Source: Candidatus Mediterraneibacter surreyensis
GTDB lineage: Bacteria > Bacillota > Clostridia > Lachnospirales > Lachnospiraceae
Assembly (NCBI GenBank): GCA_019118885.1
Contig: DWYB01000024.1
Coordinates: forward strand, 1-64,000
DNA: 64,000 bases
Direction of reading: 5' to 3'
This document shows positions 19,270 to 28,496 of this stretch, one piece after another (position 1 is the stretch's first letter; each line of letters opens with the position of its first letter). The notes under the pieces are model-generated. The model saw only the letters and a program-made list of their open reading frames with translations, ran no database searches and was not told the DNA's origin. Both the position numbers and the translations under genes were made by a program.

Positions 19270-19779
19270 ATGAATCTGGAAGAATATTACGATGACATTT
19301 ACCGATACTGTTTTTTTCGTATACAAGACCGCAGTCTTGCAGAAGATCTCACGCAGGAGACTTTCCTTAAGTTTCTGGAAACGCCTAGTTATCATGACAG
19401 AGGCAAGCCCCTTGCTTTCCTGTACACCATCGCGCGGAATCTGTGTATCGATCACATCCGTCGCACAAAAGCCCGATCAATCTCCGTCATGACCGACGAT
19501 ATATCCATAACCGATAATATATCTTATAGCACTGAGACCCCGGCATTCTCTCCCACAGCATCTGCTTCGGATCTCACGGATACATCTGTTGTTCTGGTTC
19601 AGGCTCTGCAGACACTCAGTGAGTCCGACCGGGAGATTATCTGCCTGCGCTATATACTGGAGCTGAATCCCGGTGAGATTGGCAGGATCATGAACCTGTC
19701 ACGATTCGCAGTATACCGCAGATTGAAACGGGCATTAAAACTTTTAAAAAATCAATTAAGAAAGGAGGACTTTCAGTGA
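19270..19779 (+). CDS. ECF-type RNA polymerase sigma factor
   Basis: Small sigma-70 family factor. Region 2 (about residues 1-65) includes DIYRYCFFRIQDRSLAEDLTQE, cited by position 8-29, and IARNLCIDHIRRTKA. A Ser/Thr-rich linker follows, then region 4 (LSESDREIICLRYILELNPGEIG and MNLSRFAVYRRLKRA). I use the ATG at 19270, ten nt after GGAGGG; the ATG at 19249 overlaps the binding site itself. The stop overlaps the next gene's GTG start (GTGA), indicating translational coupling. No recognisable anti-sigma gene accompanies it, so the coupled membrane protein is the natural candidate regulator. Confidence 0.9.
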   Translation: MNLEEYYDDIYRYCFFRIQDRSLAEDLTQETFLKFLETPSYHDRGKPLAFLYTIARNLCIDHIRRTKARSISVMTDDISITDNISYSTETPAFSPTASASDLTDTSVVLVQALQTLSESDREIICLRYILELNPGEIGRIMNLSRFAVYRRLKRALKLLKNQLRKEDFQ

Positions 19780-20585
19780 AAAGAAAATATTTCAGACAAA
19801 AAACGCTTCTGACTAAAACTTTGCACAGTCTCTATACAGTTCCTGCGCCTGAGCGAAAAGATACTTTCTTCCAAAGCTCCGCTTACCGTGCTGCAACAAG
19901 GGAGACTCTTTATTCTCCCCGCATCTCGTGGGCAGCTTTTCTTCAAACTCAAATGCACTATATACGAAAATGGAACTGGATCCTGTCCGTCTGTATCTTT
20001 GCCTCCGCTATGCTTCTGACTCTGCAGCCCTGGCAGACGACAGACGCACAGGAACATCTGCAGGAACTCTCCACCCCTGTCATCCTGTCCGCCTGTATCC
20101 CTTTCCTTGCACTGTCAACGGTTGCAGAGGCCGGACGCTCTGTACGGTTTGGCATGGAGGAACTGGAGCTGTCCGCCCGGTTCTCCCTGCACGCCGTCCT
20201 GTGCGCGCGGCTGGGCATACTGGGAGGTGAAAATCTTCTCCTGCTGGCAGTACTGATGCCCTTTGGCGCCCATTTCTGGGAAATGGACCTGAGCATAACT
20301 GCAGCCTGTATCCTGCTGCCCTATCTGCTGACCTGTGCTCTCACACTTCCCGCAGTCCGAAAAATCCGTGGCAAAGACTGTACATTTCTATGCGCAGGGG
20401 TCAGCGCTTTTGTCAGCGTACTATTTCTCACCGCAAACACAACAGGCCTTCTGTACCGGGCGGCGGATATTCCCGCACTTATTCCCGCATTTCTGCTCTT
20501 CTTTGGAAGCGCGGCAGTACTGGAACTCAGAAAATATATCAGACAATCGGAGGAATTAACATGGAACTTCACATTGACCGGCTGA
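19776..20585 (+). CDS. Polytopic membrane protein coupled to the sigma factor (unknown function)
   Basis: 269 residues: a basic N-terminal cytoplasmic part of about 65 residues, then roughly six hydrophobic helices (about 68-88, 97-115, 140-160, 168-190, 195-215, 220-240). I recognise no domain. Start is GTG at 19776 with AAAGGAGG upstream, overlapping the sigma-factor stop by four bases; its 3' end overlaps the ABC ATPase start by 25 bp. The position between sigma factor and ABC transporter suggests either a membrane anti-sigma factor (N-terminal part binding sigma) or an additional transporter subunit. Both are inference. Confidence 0.75.
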   Translation: MKRKYFRQKTLLTKTLHSLYTVPAPERKDTFFQSSAYRAATRETLYSPRISWAAFLQTQMHYIRKWNWILSVCIFASAMLLTLQPWQTTDAQEHLQELSTPVILSACIPFLALSTVAEAGRSVRFGMEELELSARFSLHAVLCARLGILGGENLLLLAVLMPFGAHFWEMDLSITAACILLPYLLTCALTLPAVRKIRGKDCTFLCAGVSAFVSVLFLTANTTGLLYRAADIPALIPAFLLFFGSAAVLELRKYIRQSEELTWNFTLTG

Positions 20586-21325
20586 GCAAGCACTATAAAA
20601 GCAAAATAGCCGTAGACCGGATCTCCCTTACCCTCGGGAAAGGGGTTCACGGCCTGCTGGGGGCTAACGGAGCCGGAAAAACGACTCTCATGCGCATGAT
20701 CTGCGGCATCCTGCGCCCTGACAGCGGCACCGTAACTTTCGGTAAAGCAGATGTATCCACAGAAGAATACCGGAGTATTCTCGGCTATCTTCCCCAGGAT
20801 TTCGGCTATTATCCCAGTTTTACCGCTGAAGACTTTCTCATGTATATGTCCGCTCTGAAAGGGCTGCGCAAAACCGACGCCCGCTGCCGCACAGAAGAAC
20901 TTCTGTCTCTTGTCGGTCTTGATGAGCATAAAAAACAAAAGATCAAAACATACTCGGGCGGAATGAAACAACGTCTTGGTATCGCACAGGCGCTCTTAAA
21001 CCGGCCAAAACTTCTTGTACTCGACGAACCCACGGCAGGACTTGACCCGAAAGAGCGCGTCCGGTTCCGGGAAATGATCGACCGGCTCGGACAGCAAAGC
21101 ATCGTCCTGCTCTCCACCCATATCGTATCTGACATTGAACTGATCGCGGACCGCATCCTCATGATGAAAGACGGCCGCCTGATCTTTAACGGAACACATG
21201 AAGATATCGGAGAGAATCTGGAAGAATTTTATCTGGAACAATTTAACGATAACAGTTTCAGGCCATCAGAGCAGACATCGCAAAATCTGCCGGCAAATGG
21301 CGGGATAAAGCGGGGAGGTGTATAA
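20561..21325 (+). CDS. ABC transporter ATP-binding protein
   Basis: 254-residue ATPase. Walker A GANGAGKTT, Q-loop YLPQDFG, signature YSGGMKQR, Walker B LLVLDEPTAGLDP and H-loop LLSTHIVSDIE are all intact. Start ATG at 20561 follows CGGAGG; the frame is open further upstream but that part is the coding region of the previous gene. The protein resembles the ATPases of two-component efflux or antibiotic-peptide exporters. It pairs with the permease that starts 2 bp downstream. Confidence 0.95.
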   Translation: MELHIDRLSKHYKSKIAVDRISLTLGKGVHGLLGANGAGKTTLMRMICGILRPDSGTVTFGKADVSTEEYRSILGYLPQDFGYYPSFTAEDFLMYMSALKGLRKTDARCRTEELLSLVGLDEHKKQKIKTYSGGMKQRLGIAQALLNRPKLLVLDEPTAGLDPKERVRFREMIDRLGQQSIVLLSTHIVSDIELIADRILMMKDGRLIFNGTHEDIGENLEEFYLEQFNDNSFRPSEQTSQNLPANGGIKRGGV

Positions 21326-21327
21326 CG

Positions 21328-22593
21328 ATGTATAATCTTCGGGTACTCATAAAATACGAATATAAAAAGCTGCTTCAGAGAAAGACGGTCTGGATTGTGA
21401 CACTCGCACTGATGGCAATGGCAGCGGCGTCTGTCATCCTGCCGCCTTTTATGTCCGCCGTTTCCTCAGACAGAGGTGATTCATATACTGCATATGACAG
21501 CTACAAAGCTCAGCGGAAACTGGCGGCCGATCTCAAAGGGCGTCCTTTGGATGACGAACTTCTAAAAGAAATGAACGACGCATATGCAGCAGAGCGTGAA
21601 AGTGCAGAACGCATTACCGCTTTTCCCGATTCAGCCGTTCCATATTCTGTAAAATATGACGATATATACACTTTCATCGTAGATGTATATGAATCCGGAA
21701 TCCGATACGGTGCATACGAATCCGGCAATCCATACATTTCCGCCGATGAAGACGGCATCCCATACTTCACCGGCACTGCTGCGCAGCTCTATAATATCGG
21801 CAGAACCGATCTTGAAAAAAGATGGGAGCAGGAATATCTCACGGAAGAGGAAATTTCATTTCTCTCTACAAAAGAAGACGCTCTCACTACACCTTTTATT
21901 TACCAATACTGCGGAAGTTATAAATCCATGCTCGCACTTTTTCCCCTCCTTGCCGTCATGATTTCTTTCCTGACTGCAGTATGTATTCCCCCGGTATCTG
22001 CGGAAGAACACTCCCGCAAGACGGACCAGATTGTTTTATGCACACGTTTCGGCAGACGCCCGGCCTTCCTTGCAAAACTGTTTACCGCAGTTACATTTTC
22101 AGTCGGCGTTGTATTCCTTCTCTTTCTCTCCACAGCAGTTTCGTCGTTCGCGATCTATGGAACGGAAGGGTTCAATGCACAGATCCAGTTTTCTGCTTTC
22201 GAGTGTACATGGGATTTCACCGTCGGTCAGGGCGTACTTCTCCTATTCGGCATCAGTATTGCCGCCGCTGTTATGCTGAGCTGTACAGGACTATTCCTTG
22301 CAGAGTGCTTCAGGAGCAGCATCCCCGCCATGGGCATCCTGATCGGCTTCCTGCTCATCAGTTCGGTCCTGAATATTCCCGGACAATTTCGCGTGCTCTC
22401 TCAGATATGGAGTTACTGTCCGGCAAAACTGATCTCGATAACCGGAAGCTTAATGGATCACCGTCTGGTTTCCTTCTTCGGCACTTATCTGGCATCATAT
22501 CAGACCGGGCCGTTCATATATCTTATCCTTGCTCTTCTGTTTGCCTTTGGGGGATATTTTGTCTGGAGGAGATGGCAGGCGGACGGAAGATAA
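21328..22593 (+). CDS. ABC transporter permease (ABC-2 type)
   Basis: 421 residues. One N-terminal TM (about 22-42), a large extracytoplasmic domain of about 150 residues rich in Tyr, Asp and Glu, then about five TMs in the C-terminal half, ending with a basic tail FVWRRWQADGR. This layout is that of ABC-2/Bce-like export permeases with a big outside loop between TM1 and TM2. The substrate is unknown. Last gene of the sigma-membrane-ABC operon; a long hairpin terminator follows. Confidence 0.88.
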   Translation: MYNLRVLIKYEYKKLLQRKTVWIVTLALMAMAAASVILPPFMSAVSSDRGDSYTAYDSYKAQRKLAADLKGRPLDDELLKEMNDAYAAERESAERITAFPDSAVPYSVKYDDIYTFIVDVYESGIRYGAYESGNPYISADEDGIPYFTGTAAQLYNIGRTDLEKRWEQEYLTEEEISFLSTKEDALTTPFIYQYCGSYKSMLALFPLLAVMISFLTAVCIPPVSAEEHSRKTDQIVLCTRFGRRPAFLAKLFTAVTFSVGVVFLLFLSTAVSSFAIYGTEGFNAQIQFSAFECTWDFTVGQGVLLLFGISIAAAVMLSCTGLFLAECFRSSIPAMGILIGFLLISSVLNIPGQFRVLSQIWSYCPAKLISITGSLMDHRLVSFFGTYLASYQTGPFIYLILALLFAFGGYFVWRRWQADGR

Positions 22594-22621
22594 CCCTTTT
22601 CTTTGAAGCACAATTTCCATA

Positions 22622-22675
22622 AATTATCAGGCGGAGAATCAGAGGTTAAAGCTTCTGATTCTCCGCCTGATAATT
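22622..22675. terminator. Bidirectional terminator, 22-bp perfect stem
   Basis: AATTATCAGGCGGAGAATCAGA (22622-22643, shown in two parts by its ends AATTATCAGG and GAATCAGA) pairs perfectly with 22654-22675, with a 10-nt loop. It lies between the convergent ABC permease and proA genes. T-rich tracts follow on the plus side (CCTTTTATTTTC). Confidence 0.85.
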
Positions 22676-22685
22676 ATAAATCCTT

Positions 22686-23939
22686 TTATTTTCGGATCTG
22701 CCCGTTCCCGAAGATGATATATTTCGTCGTAGTCAGCGCCTCAAGCCCCATAGGTCCTCTTGCATGAAGCTTCTGAGTGCTGATGCCGATCTCAGCGCCG
22801 AATCCGAACTCAAATCCGTCGGTAAATCTGGTAGATGCGTTCACATACACTGCCGCCGCATCAATCTCATCCTGGAATTTCAATGCATTGTCATAGTCCT
22901 TCGTGATAATGGACTCGGAATGTCCGGTATTATACTTATTGATATGGGCAATCGCTTCATCGATGGAATCTACGATCTTCACAGATATAATGGCGTCCAG
23001 ATACTCCGTGCCCCAGTCTTCTTCCGTTGCCGGAATGATCTCTTTACAGATTTCCTGCGCCCTTTCGTCTCCGCGAATCTCCACATCGTGATTCTTTAAT
23101 TTCTGTACGATCTGCGGAAGAGCAGCCTCTGCAATCCCGCTGTGGACTACAAGAGATTCACAGGCATTGCACACACCCATGCGCTGTGTCTTCGCGTTCT
23201 CCACAATGTCAGCCGCCATTCGGATGTCGGCTGTCTCATCTACATACACATGGCAGTTTCCCGTACCGGTCTCGATCACCGGAACCGTACTGTTCTCCAC
23301 AACATTTGCGATAAGGCCAGCGCCGCCCCTCGGAATCAGCACGTCAATGCCGCCGTGCATTTTCATCATATCGTTTACAACATCGCGGCTCGTATCCTCC
23401 ACAAGTACAACCAGATCCTGACAGAGTCTTTCTTTTCTCAAGCCGGTCTTAATTGCACGCACGATCGCCTGATTGGAATGGATAGCGTCGCTTCCGCCCC
23501 GCAGGATAACTGCATTCCCCGTCTTAAAGCACAATCCGAAAGCATCTGCCGTCACGTTTGGACGAGACTCATAAATGATTCCCACAACGCCGAGCGGCAC
23601 TCTCTTCTGCCCGATACGAAGACCGTTTGGTCTCGTCTTCATATATAAAACTTCGCCGATCGGATCATCCAATCCGGCAATCTGTCTTAATCCTTCCGCC
23701 ATATCCGCGATCCGCTTCTCTGAGAGAGCAAGTCTGTCGATCAGAGACTGCTTGATTCCTTTCTCTCGAGCAGCCGCAAGATCTTTCTCATTTTCTGCCA
23801 GAATCATCTCCTGCTGTGAGATCAGTTCATCAGCCACTGAAAGAAGACCCCTGTTTTTCTCCGCAGTTCCCAGTTTTGCCGCTTCTGTGGCAGCATTTTT
23901 CGCACGTCGTGTAAGCATTTCCATGTATGTTTCTTCCAT
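22686..23939 (-). CDS. proA: Gamma-glutamyl phosphate reductase
   Basis: NADPH-dependent reductase making glutamate semialdehyde for proline. Catalytic Cys in [18 protein letters not shown]-binding [17 protein letters not shown]-terminal [11 protein letters not shown]. 417 residues from ATG 23939, which has AAAGGAGAGCACA directly before it; an upstream in-frame start at 23969 has no such site. proB, usually adjacent, is not in this window, so proA stands alone here. Confidence 0.95.
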   Translation of the reverse strand: MEETYMEMLTRRAKNAATEAAKLGTAEKNRGLLSVADELISQQEMILAENEKDLAAAREKGIKQSLIDRLALSEKRIADMAEGLRQIAGLDDPIGEVLYMKTRPNGLRIGQKRVPLGVVGIIYESRPNVTADAFGLCFKTGNAVILRGGSDAIHSNQAIVRAIKTGLRKERLCQDLVVLVEDTSRDVVNDMMKMHGGIDVLIPRGGAGLIANVVENSTVPVIETGTGNCHVYVDETADIRMAADIVENAKTQRMGVCNACESLVVHSGIAEAALPQIVQKLKNHDVEIRGDERAQEICKEIIPATEEDWGTEYLDAIISVKIVDSIDEAIAHINKYNTGHSESIITKDYDNALKFQDEIDAAAVYVNASTRFTDGFEFGFGAEIGISTQKLHARGPMGLEALTTTKYIIFGNGQIRK

Positions 23940-24061
23940 TGTGCTCTCCTTTCTGCATATGTCCTGCATCTGCTGTTCCCTATTGTATCATCAAAAGCTG
24001 ATTTCTGCCACTAAAAAAAACAGACGCCACCCGGGTATAGGTACTCTTTTCTGCTTTCCTC

Positions 24062-24274
24062 CTATACCTTGATCCGATCTGCGACTTCGTGTCCTAGAAC
24101 CAGCCTCACGTCCTGCACTCCGATGATCACGCTGTCGCGGCACTGCTGGATTACCCGGATCGTGCTGCCTTCTTCTACATGGCGGCTATGCAGGAATTCG
24201 AGTACGTCCGGCAGTCCGAACATCCACTTAACTGTATAAGACTCTCCCGGTCTTGCATTTGATAACGCCTGCAT
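24062..24274 (-). CDS. FeoA-domain small protein
   Basis: 70 residues with the SH3-like FeoA pattern: ARPGESYTVKWM, then EEGSTIRVIQQC, and the closing LVLGHEVADRIKV. FeoA proteins assist the ferrous-iron permease FeoB; no feoB is nearby, so the role here is open. Strong ribosome binding site AAAGGAGGG. Free-standing FeoA-like proteins are common in Clostridia. Confidence 0.75.
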   Translation of the reverse strand: MQALSNARPGESYTVKWMFGLPDVLEFLHSRHVEEGSTIRVIQQCRDSVIIGVQDVRLVLGHEVADRIKV

Positions 24275-24352
24275 GATATCCCTCCTTTTCTTAATTTTAG
24301 GGAACCGATGCCGGGTTAGTCAATCGCAATCTTTGTTGCATAGAGGTAATTT

Positions 24353-24718
24353 TTATGCAATATGTTCCGCCGCATACAGTCCTGCTGCCACCCCCGCCAG
24401 ACAGCAGGTGACACTCAAGATGATATACAAAACTGAAGCTTTTACATGCCCCTGTTCCAACAGATTGTATGCCTCCAGCGAGAAAGTGGAAAATGTCGTA
24501 AATCCTCCACATACCCCGGTCTTAAGAAACAATACGGCATTCTGCGGAAGTCCTTTTCTTGCCGCAGCGCCGGCAATCATACCGATGGCAAGCGCTCCAA
24601 GTACATTTGTGATCAGTGTAAGTACAGGGAAACCGCCTTTAAAGGGGATCAGGCTGATGGCATATCTGAGCATTGCGCCGAGAGCTCCGCCAAGCCCGAC
24701 GCACACAAATCCAGCCAT
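24353..24718 (-). CDS. crcB: Fluoride channel FluC/CrcB
   Basis: 121-residue protein with four TMs and the fluoride-channel signature GGFTTFSTFSLE, plus NVLGALAIG. Works as an antiparallel dual-topology homodimer exporting fluoride. A single gene is present here, consistent with a homodimer; many Firmicutes carry two adjacent copies. It follows the nitroreductase by 4 bp and shows no fluoride riboswitch in front, so it is transcribed with its neighbour. Confidence 0.92.
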   Translation of the reverse strand: MAGFVCVGLGGALGAMLRYAISLIPFKGGFPVLTLITNVLGALAIGMIAGAAARKGLPQNAVLFLKTGVCGGFTTFSTFSLEAYNLLEQGHVKASVLYIILSVTCCLAGVAAGLYAAEHIA

Positions 24719-24722
24719 TATG

Positions 24723-25247
24723 CTACCTCACATACACAATATAATCGTCTTTTCTCGGTTTTGCCTGGGGCGCTGCTCCGGCCGCCGGATATCCCAGTAT
24801 GCAATGGCCGACGCCGATGTAGTCTCCCTCGATTCCCCATTTCTTCAAAAGTGCTTTGCCTTCTTCCGAATCGAACACCTCTCGCGCACGGTGAATCCAG
24901 CACGATCCGACACCGAGAGCATACGCCGCATTCATCAGATTCCCCATCACAAGAGAACCATCTTCCACACATGTAGGACGTTCCTTCGACGCAAGCACGA
25001 CAAGCACGGTCGGGGCCCCGTAGAACGGATCTGAATCGCTTCCCAGATATTTTGCATTCAATTCAGACAGATAATCTCTCGTCTCCTTATCCTGTACCAC
25101 CACGATCTTCGGCGACTGCATACCCATCCCTGTAGGCGCGTAGGTTCCCGCCTCAAGGATCTTCTGCAGCTCATCCTCTTTGATCTGCTCCGGTTTGTAT
25201 GCACGAATACTTCTTCTCTCTTTTAAGTCTTTCAATGTTGATTCCAT
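24723..25247 (-). CDS. Nitroreductase-family flavoprotein
   Basis: FMN-dependent oxidoreductase. N-terminal ERRSIRAYKPEQI, FMN-contacting TYAPTGMGMQSP, and the C-terminal loop GYPAAGAAPQAKPRK. About 174 residues from ATG 25247, preceded by AAGGAGG; an upstream ATG at 25265 lies ahead of that site. The physiological substrate is unknown. Upstream of crcB in the same unit. Confidence 0.9.
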   Translation of the reverse strand: MESTLKDLKERRSIRAYKPEQIKEDELQKILEAGTYAPTGMGMQSPKIVVVQDKETRDYLSELNAKYLGSDSDPFYGAPTVLVVLASKERPTCVEDGSLVMGNLMNAAYALGVGSCWIHRAREVFDSEEGKALLKKWGIEGDYIGVGHCILGYPAAGAAPQAKPRKDDYIVYVR

Positions 25248-25325
25248 GATCATTTCCTCCTTCATCTTAAAATCGCCGCCGCATATAGCGGGGCCGTCAA
25301 ATTTTCAGCATCTTGGCTAATCCTC

Positions 25326-25631
25326 TCATCTGCCGTTCTGATTTCCGCTCTGTTCCAGACTGGCAAAAAACATCTCATAGAGATCATCCTCACCTTCCAG
25401 TTTCGGCGAATTTTCCCCTCCGCCGTTGGTGCTGCGCTTCATCGTCGCATAAAATTCATCTCCAGCCTGAATAACGTCCATAGGATAGATCTCATATCCC
25501 ATCTCCCGGCAGACATGGCAGAAAGCCCCAAGCGAATCCTCCTCTTCCTTTGTCTTTAAAAATCTGCTTTTCAGTTCCTCATCATGCAGAGCCTTATTCT
25601 GCAGTTCGTCAAGCATCTCTACCGTATTCAT
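25326..25631 (-). CDS. Small Nif11-like protein of unknown function
   Basis: 101 residues. The N-terminal half (LDELQNKALHDEELKSRFL then LGAFCHVCREMGYEI) has the spacing of the Nif11 helix-loop-helix module found in nitrogenase-cluster proteins and some peptide leaders. It continues with TNGGGENSPKLEGEDD and an acidic amphipathic end. No peptide-modification gene is near, so a precursor-peptide role is not supported. It starts 7 bp after the alcohol dehydrogenase stop, with the binding site GAGAGG inside that gene's last codons. The family call is tentative. Confidence 0.6.
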   Translation of the reverse strand: MNTVEMLDELQNKALHDEELKSRFLKTKEEEDSLGAFCHVCREMGYEIYPMDVIQAGDEFYATMKRSTNGGGENSPKLEGEDDLYEMFFASLEQSGNQNGR

Positions 25632-25637
25632 CTTTCA

Positions 25638-26819
25638 TCATCCTCTCGCGTTGTTGTAAATCCGGTACATATCCTCTTTGTCAAGTTTCTTGATGCAGCC
25701 GATGGTGCGTCTGCCGAAATGGCTGCATTTTTCTGCCAGCTCCCGCATCTGATCCTCACTTAGCTCAATCCCCATATCCCGGATGCTTACCGGCATATCA
25801 AGCGTTCGGTAAAAGGCTTCCATCGCTTCTATTCCCTTTACCGCGGTCAAAGTATCATCCGCTTCCGGCTCCACGCCCATGACATTGACCGCAAACTTTG
25901 CGAATCGCTCCGGCGCCGCGTCCATCACATAGCGCGCCCAGCTTCCCCAGACCGCTGCAAGTCCGGCTCCGTGAGCCACATCAAACATACCGCCGAGTTC
26001 ATGCTCCAGCTGATGGCTGGCCCAGTCGCCGCCGTCTGTGCCGCATCCGGTCAGCCCATTGTGGGAAAGGCTTCCCGCCCACATTACCTCAGCTCTTGCA
26101 TTGTAATTATCCGGTTCCTTCATCAGAATCTCTGCGTTCTTCATCACAGTCCTGATCAGGTGTTCACTGATACCGTCCGTCAGCTCCATGTTGTCGCAAT
26201 GATTGAAATAGCGCTCCATTGTGTGCATCATAATATCCACGCACCCGCTTGCGGTCTGGTATTTCGGCAGCGTCATGGTCAGCTCCGGATCCATGACGGC
26301 AAATCTCGCTCTCCCGTAATTGCTGCTGTACCCCCGCTTGAGCCATCCGTTCTCATTTGTTATAACCGAAGAATCGCTCATCTCGGATCCTGCCGCCGCG
26401 ATCGTCAGGATCACACCGATAGGAAGGCATCCCTCTGCAGTTCTTTTCCTGTCATAGAAATCCCATACGTCTCCTCCATTTGCCACGCCGTATCCGATTG
26501 CTTTGGCGGAATCGATCACACTGCCGCCTCCTACAGCAAGGATAAAATCCGCATTTTCCTTTTTACAGAGCTCGATTCCCTCATACACAAGAGACAGTCG
26601 GGGATTCGGCACGACTCCTCCCAGAGACACATAAGGGATCCCTGCATCGTCAAGAGACCGGTATATGCGCTCCAGCAGTCCACTTCTCACCACGCTGCCG
26701 CTTCCGTAGTGGACAAGCACTTTCCTGCATCCCTGCTCCGCCACAAGCTGTCCGGTCTGATCTTCTGTTCCCTTGCCGAAAACGACCCTGGTCGGCGCAT
26801 AATACTGAAAATTCTCCAT
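25638..26819 (-). CDS. Iron-containing (butanol-type) alcohol dehydrogenase
   Basis: Group III metal-dependent alcohol dehydrogenase of the BDH/YqhD type. NAD(P)-binding GGGSVIDSAKAIG; metal ligands in SGCVDIMMHTMERYF (Asp, His) and HQLEHELGGMFDVAHGAGLA (two His). 393 residues, full length. The likely physiological role is aldehyde reduction in fermentation or detoxification. RBS GGAGAAGAA. It follows the nicotinamidase-like gene by 12 bp. Confidence 0.92.
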   Translation of the reverse strand: MENFQYYAPTRVVFGKGTEDQTGQLVAEQGCRKVLVHYGSGSVVRSGLLERIYRSLDDAGIPYVSLGGVVPNPRLSLVYEGIELCKKENADFILAVGGGSVIDSAKAIGYGVANGGDVWDFYDRKRTAEGCLPIGVILTIAAAGSEMSDSSVITNENGWLKRGYSSNYGRARFAVMDPELTMTLPKYQTASGCVDIMMHTMERYFNHCDNMELTDGISEHLIRTVMKNAEILMKEPDNYNARAEVMWAGSLSHNGLTGCGTDGGDWASHQLEHELGGMFDVAHGAGLAAVWGSWARYVMDAAPERFAKFAVNVMGVEPEADDTLTAVKGIEAMEAFYRTLDMPVSIRDMGIELSEDQMRELAEKCSHFGRRTIGCIKKLDKEDMYRIYNNARG

Positions 26820-26831
26820 AAATTCTTCTCC

Positions 26832-27362
26832 TTACACAATTTCAATCTGGCACATCTTCATTGCCTCCGCCGCCTGTTCATGGCTCTGGGGCGTCACTCC
26901 TGCACAGCACGAGATATCAACCTCGATCGGCACTTCCGGAAGATATGCCTTCAAGAGCAGTGCATTGGAAATCACGCAGATATCAGTACACAGCCCCACC
27001 AGCGTGATCTTTTCGACCGGTTCCGCGGTATCATTTAACTGCTTTACGTATTCGCCCAGTTCCACGCTGCCGAACGTAGGCTTATCGATAATCCTTACCT
27101 CAGTTCTGCTCCGGAGAGCTTCTGCCACTTCCCCGTTGATCTGCCAGCCCGGCGTGTCTTTCACACAGTGTACGACCGGAAGATGTCTTCCCTCTGCGCT
27201 CTCAAGATAATTCTCCGCATGCGTATCTCTCGTAGCGATCACCTTTCCGTCAAACCTGCGGATCTTCTCCACGACATCCGGGACGATTGCAACGGCTTCT
27301 TTCGTGCCGAGAGATCCATCGATAAAATCCTTCTGCATATCTACAACTACAAGTATGTTCAT
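26832..27362 (-). CDS. Isochorismatase-fold cysteine hydrolase, nicotinamidase-like
   Basis: 176 residues with the complete catalytic triad of the family: Asp8 (VVVDMQKDF), Lys94 (IIDKPTFGS) and Cys129 (LVGLCTDICV). The metal-binding Asp-x-His of nicotinamidases appears as ATRDTHAENY (about residues 43-52), which favours nicotinamidase (nicotinamide to nicotinate for NAD salvage) over other isochorismatase-like hydrolases. First gene of a short run with the alcohol dehydrogenase. Confidence 0.85.
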   Translation of the reverse strand: MNILVVVDMQKDFIDGSLGTKEAVAIVPDVVEKIRRFDGKVIATRDTHAENYLESAEGRHLPVVHCVKDTPGWQINGEVAEALRSRTEVRIIDKPTFGSVELGEYVKQLNDTAEPVEKITLVGLCTDICVISNALLLKAYLPEVPIEVDISCCAGVTPQSHEQAAEAMKMCQIEIV

Positions 27363-27414
27363 TCTGCTTCTCCTTTCCTTAATTTCGCCTCACATTGCGC
27401 GCCATTATGATATC

Positions 27415-28275
27415 TTATCTGTATTTGAGATCATAATAGAAAATATACTGCTGCATCACTCCCGCGCAGCCCCTGTATCTCTCAAACGGAAAGCCGTCCG
27501 GATAGTGACGCTCAAGCACTTTCTTAATATGGGTATCCACCGGGAAAGCATCCATCTGGTGCAGGGCAAACAGGCAGATACAGTCAGCCACCTTTCCGCC
27601 GATACCGGAAAGCCTCATAAGTTCTGTGCGGGCTTCCGTGTATTCCATTTCTTTCAAGGCGTCCAGATCGATCTCTCCTCCGGCAATCATCTTCGCCGTC
27701 TGACAGATATATTTACTTCGGTATCCCAGTTTCAGTTCTCTTAACTCCTCTTCTGTCGCCTGTGAAAGTTTCTCAGCCCGTGGAAATGTATAATATATCC
27801 TGCCGTCCGGCGTCTCACGTCTCTCTCCGTACCTTTCGCCAAGCGTCCGGATCAAGCCTTTGATGCGGGGAATATTATTCTGCTGGGAGAGGATAAATGT
27901 AATGATCATCTCCCATGTATCCTGCCTGAGGATCCGGATACCGCCGCCAAACGCGGCAGCGCCTGTCAGATAATCATCGTCCCTGTCAATCTGATCTATA
28001 TAATCCGAATAGGACACCGAAAGATCAAAATACTCTTTCCAGAATGTATCATATTCTTCCTGCGTACAGTACAGGATTGTCTTCCCGTATGCGTGTGTAT
28101 GTGCATTTTCTTCTCTGCCTGCCGCCTCCGCCGGGTTTTCCCGGATCTTGATCTTCAGATACCGGCTGCCCGCCAGCAGTTCATATGTATCCTCCGAAAC
28201 AGCATCCAGCCGGAAACACTGACCGGACTCACAGATCTGAGGGATGGAGAAACAATTATTCTCTATCGTAACCAT
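27415..28275 (-). CDS. ogg: 8-oxoguanine DNA glycosylase (OGG1-like)
   Basis: HhH-GPD base-excision glycosylase/AP lyase. N-terminal OGG domain (CESGQCFRL), then the HhH-GPD fold with catalytic Lys in GYRSKYICQTA, the hairpin LSGIGGKVADCICLF, and the essential Asp in FPVDTHIKKVL. 286 residues from ATG 28275; a GTG at 28287 is an alternative. Bacterial OGG1-like enzymes of this type are regular in Clostridia. Monocistronic. Confidence 0.9.
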   Translation of the reverse strand: MVTIENNCFSIPQICESGQCFRLDAVSEDTYELLAGSRYLKIKIRENPAEAAGREENAHTHAYGKTILYCTQEEYDTFWKEYFDLSVSYSDYIDQIDRDDDYLTGAAAFGGGIRILRQDTWEMIITFILSQQNNIPRIKGLIRTLGERYGERRETPDGRIYYTFPRAEKLSQATEEELRELKLGYRSKYICQTAKMIAGGEIDLDALKEMEYTEARTELMRLSGIGGKVADCICLFALHQMDAFPVDTHIKKVLERHYPDGFPFERYRGCAGVMQQYIFYYDLKYR

Positions 28276-28496
28276 GCTGTCTTCCACTTTCTATCAAACT
28301 TCTATCACGCTTTGATCCCTGCGCAGCAGGGCAGACCGATGCAATCAGTCTGGATTGCGTTCAATGCAATCATTATAGCACGATTCCCCCTCCTGAAAAA
28401 GTATGAAAAAGCCTCCGCTTATGTTATACTCATCCTATAAGGCTGTCCCATCCTTTAAATACAGCCGCAGAGCCCGGCCTGCAGAGAGGAGAATAT

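Noticed and set aside
22622-22675. 22-bp perfect inverted repeat as transposon end
   Set aside because: Lies between convergent genes with a 10-nt loop and T-rich flanks: a terminator. The same reasoning applies to 28755-28801.
24275-24352. Fluoride riboswitch near crcB
   Set aside because: The gap is downstream of crcB and no riboswitch-like sequence is seen upstream, where crcB follows nitroreductase by 4 bp.
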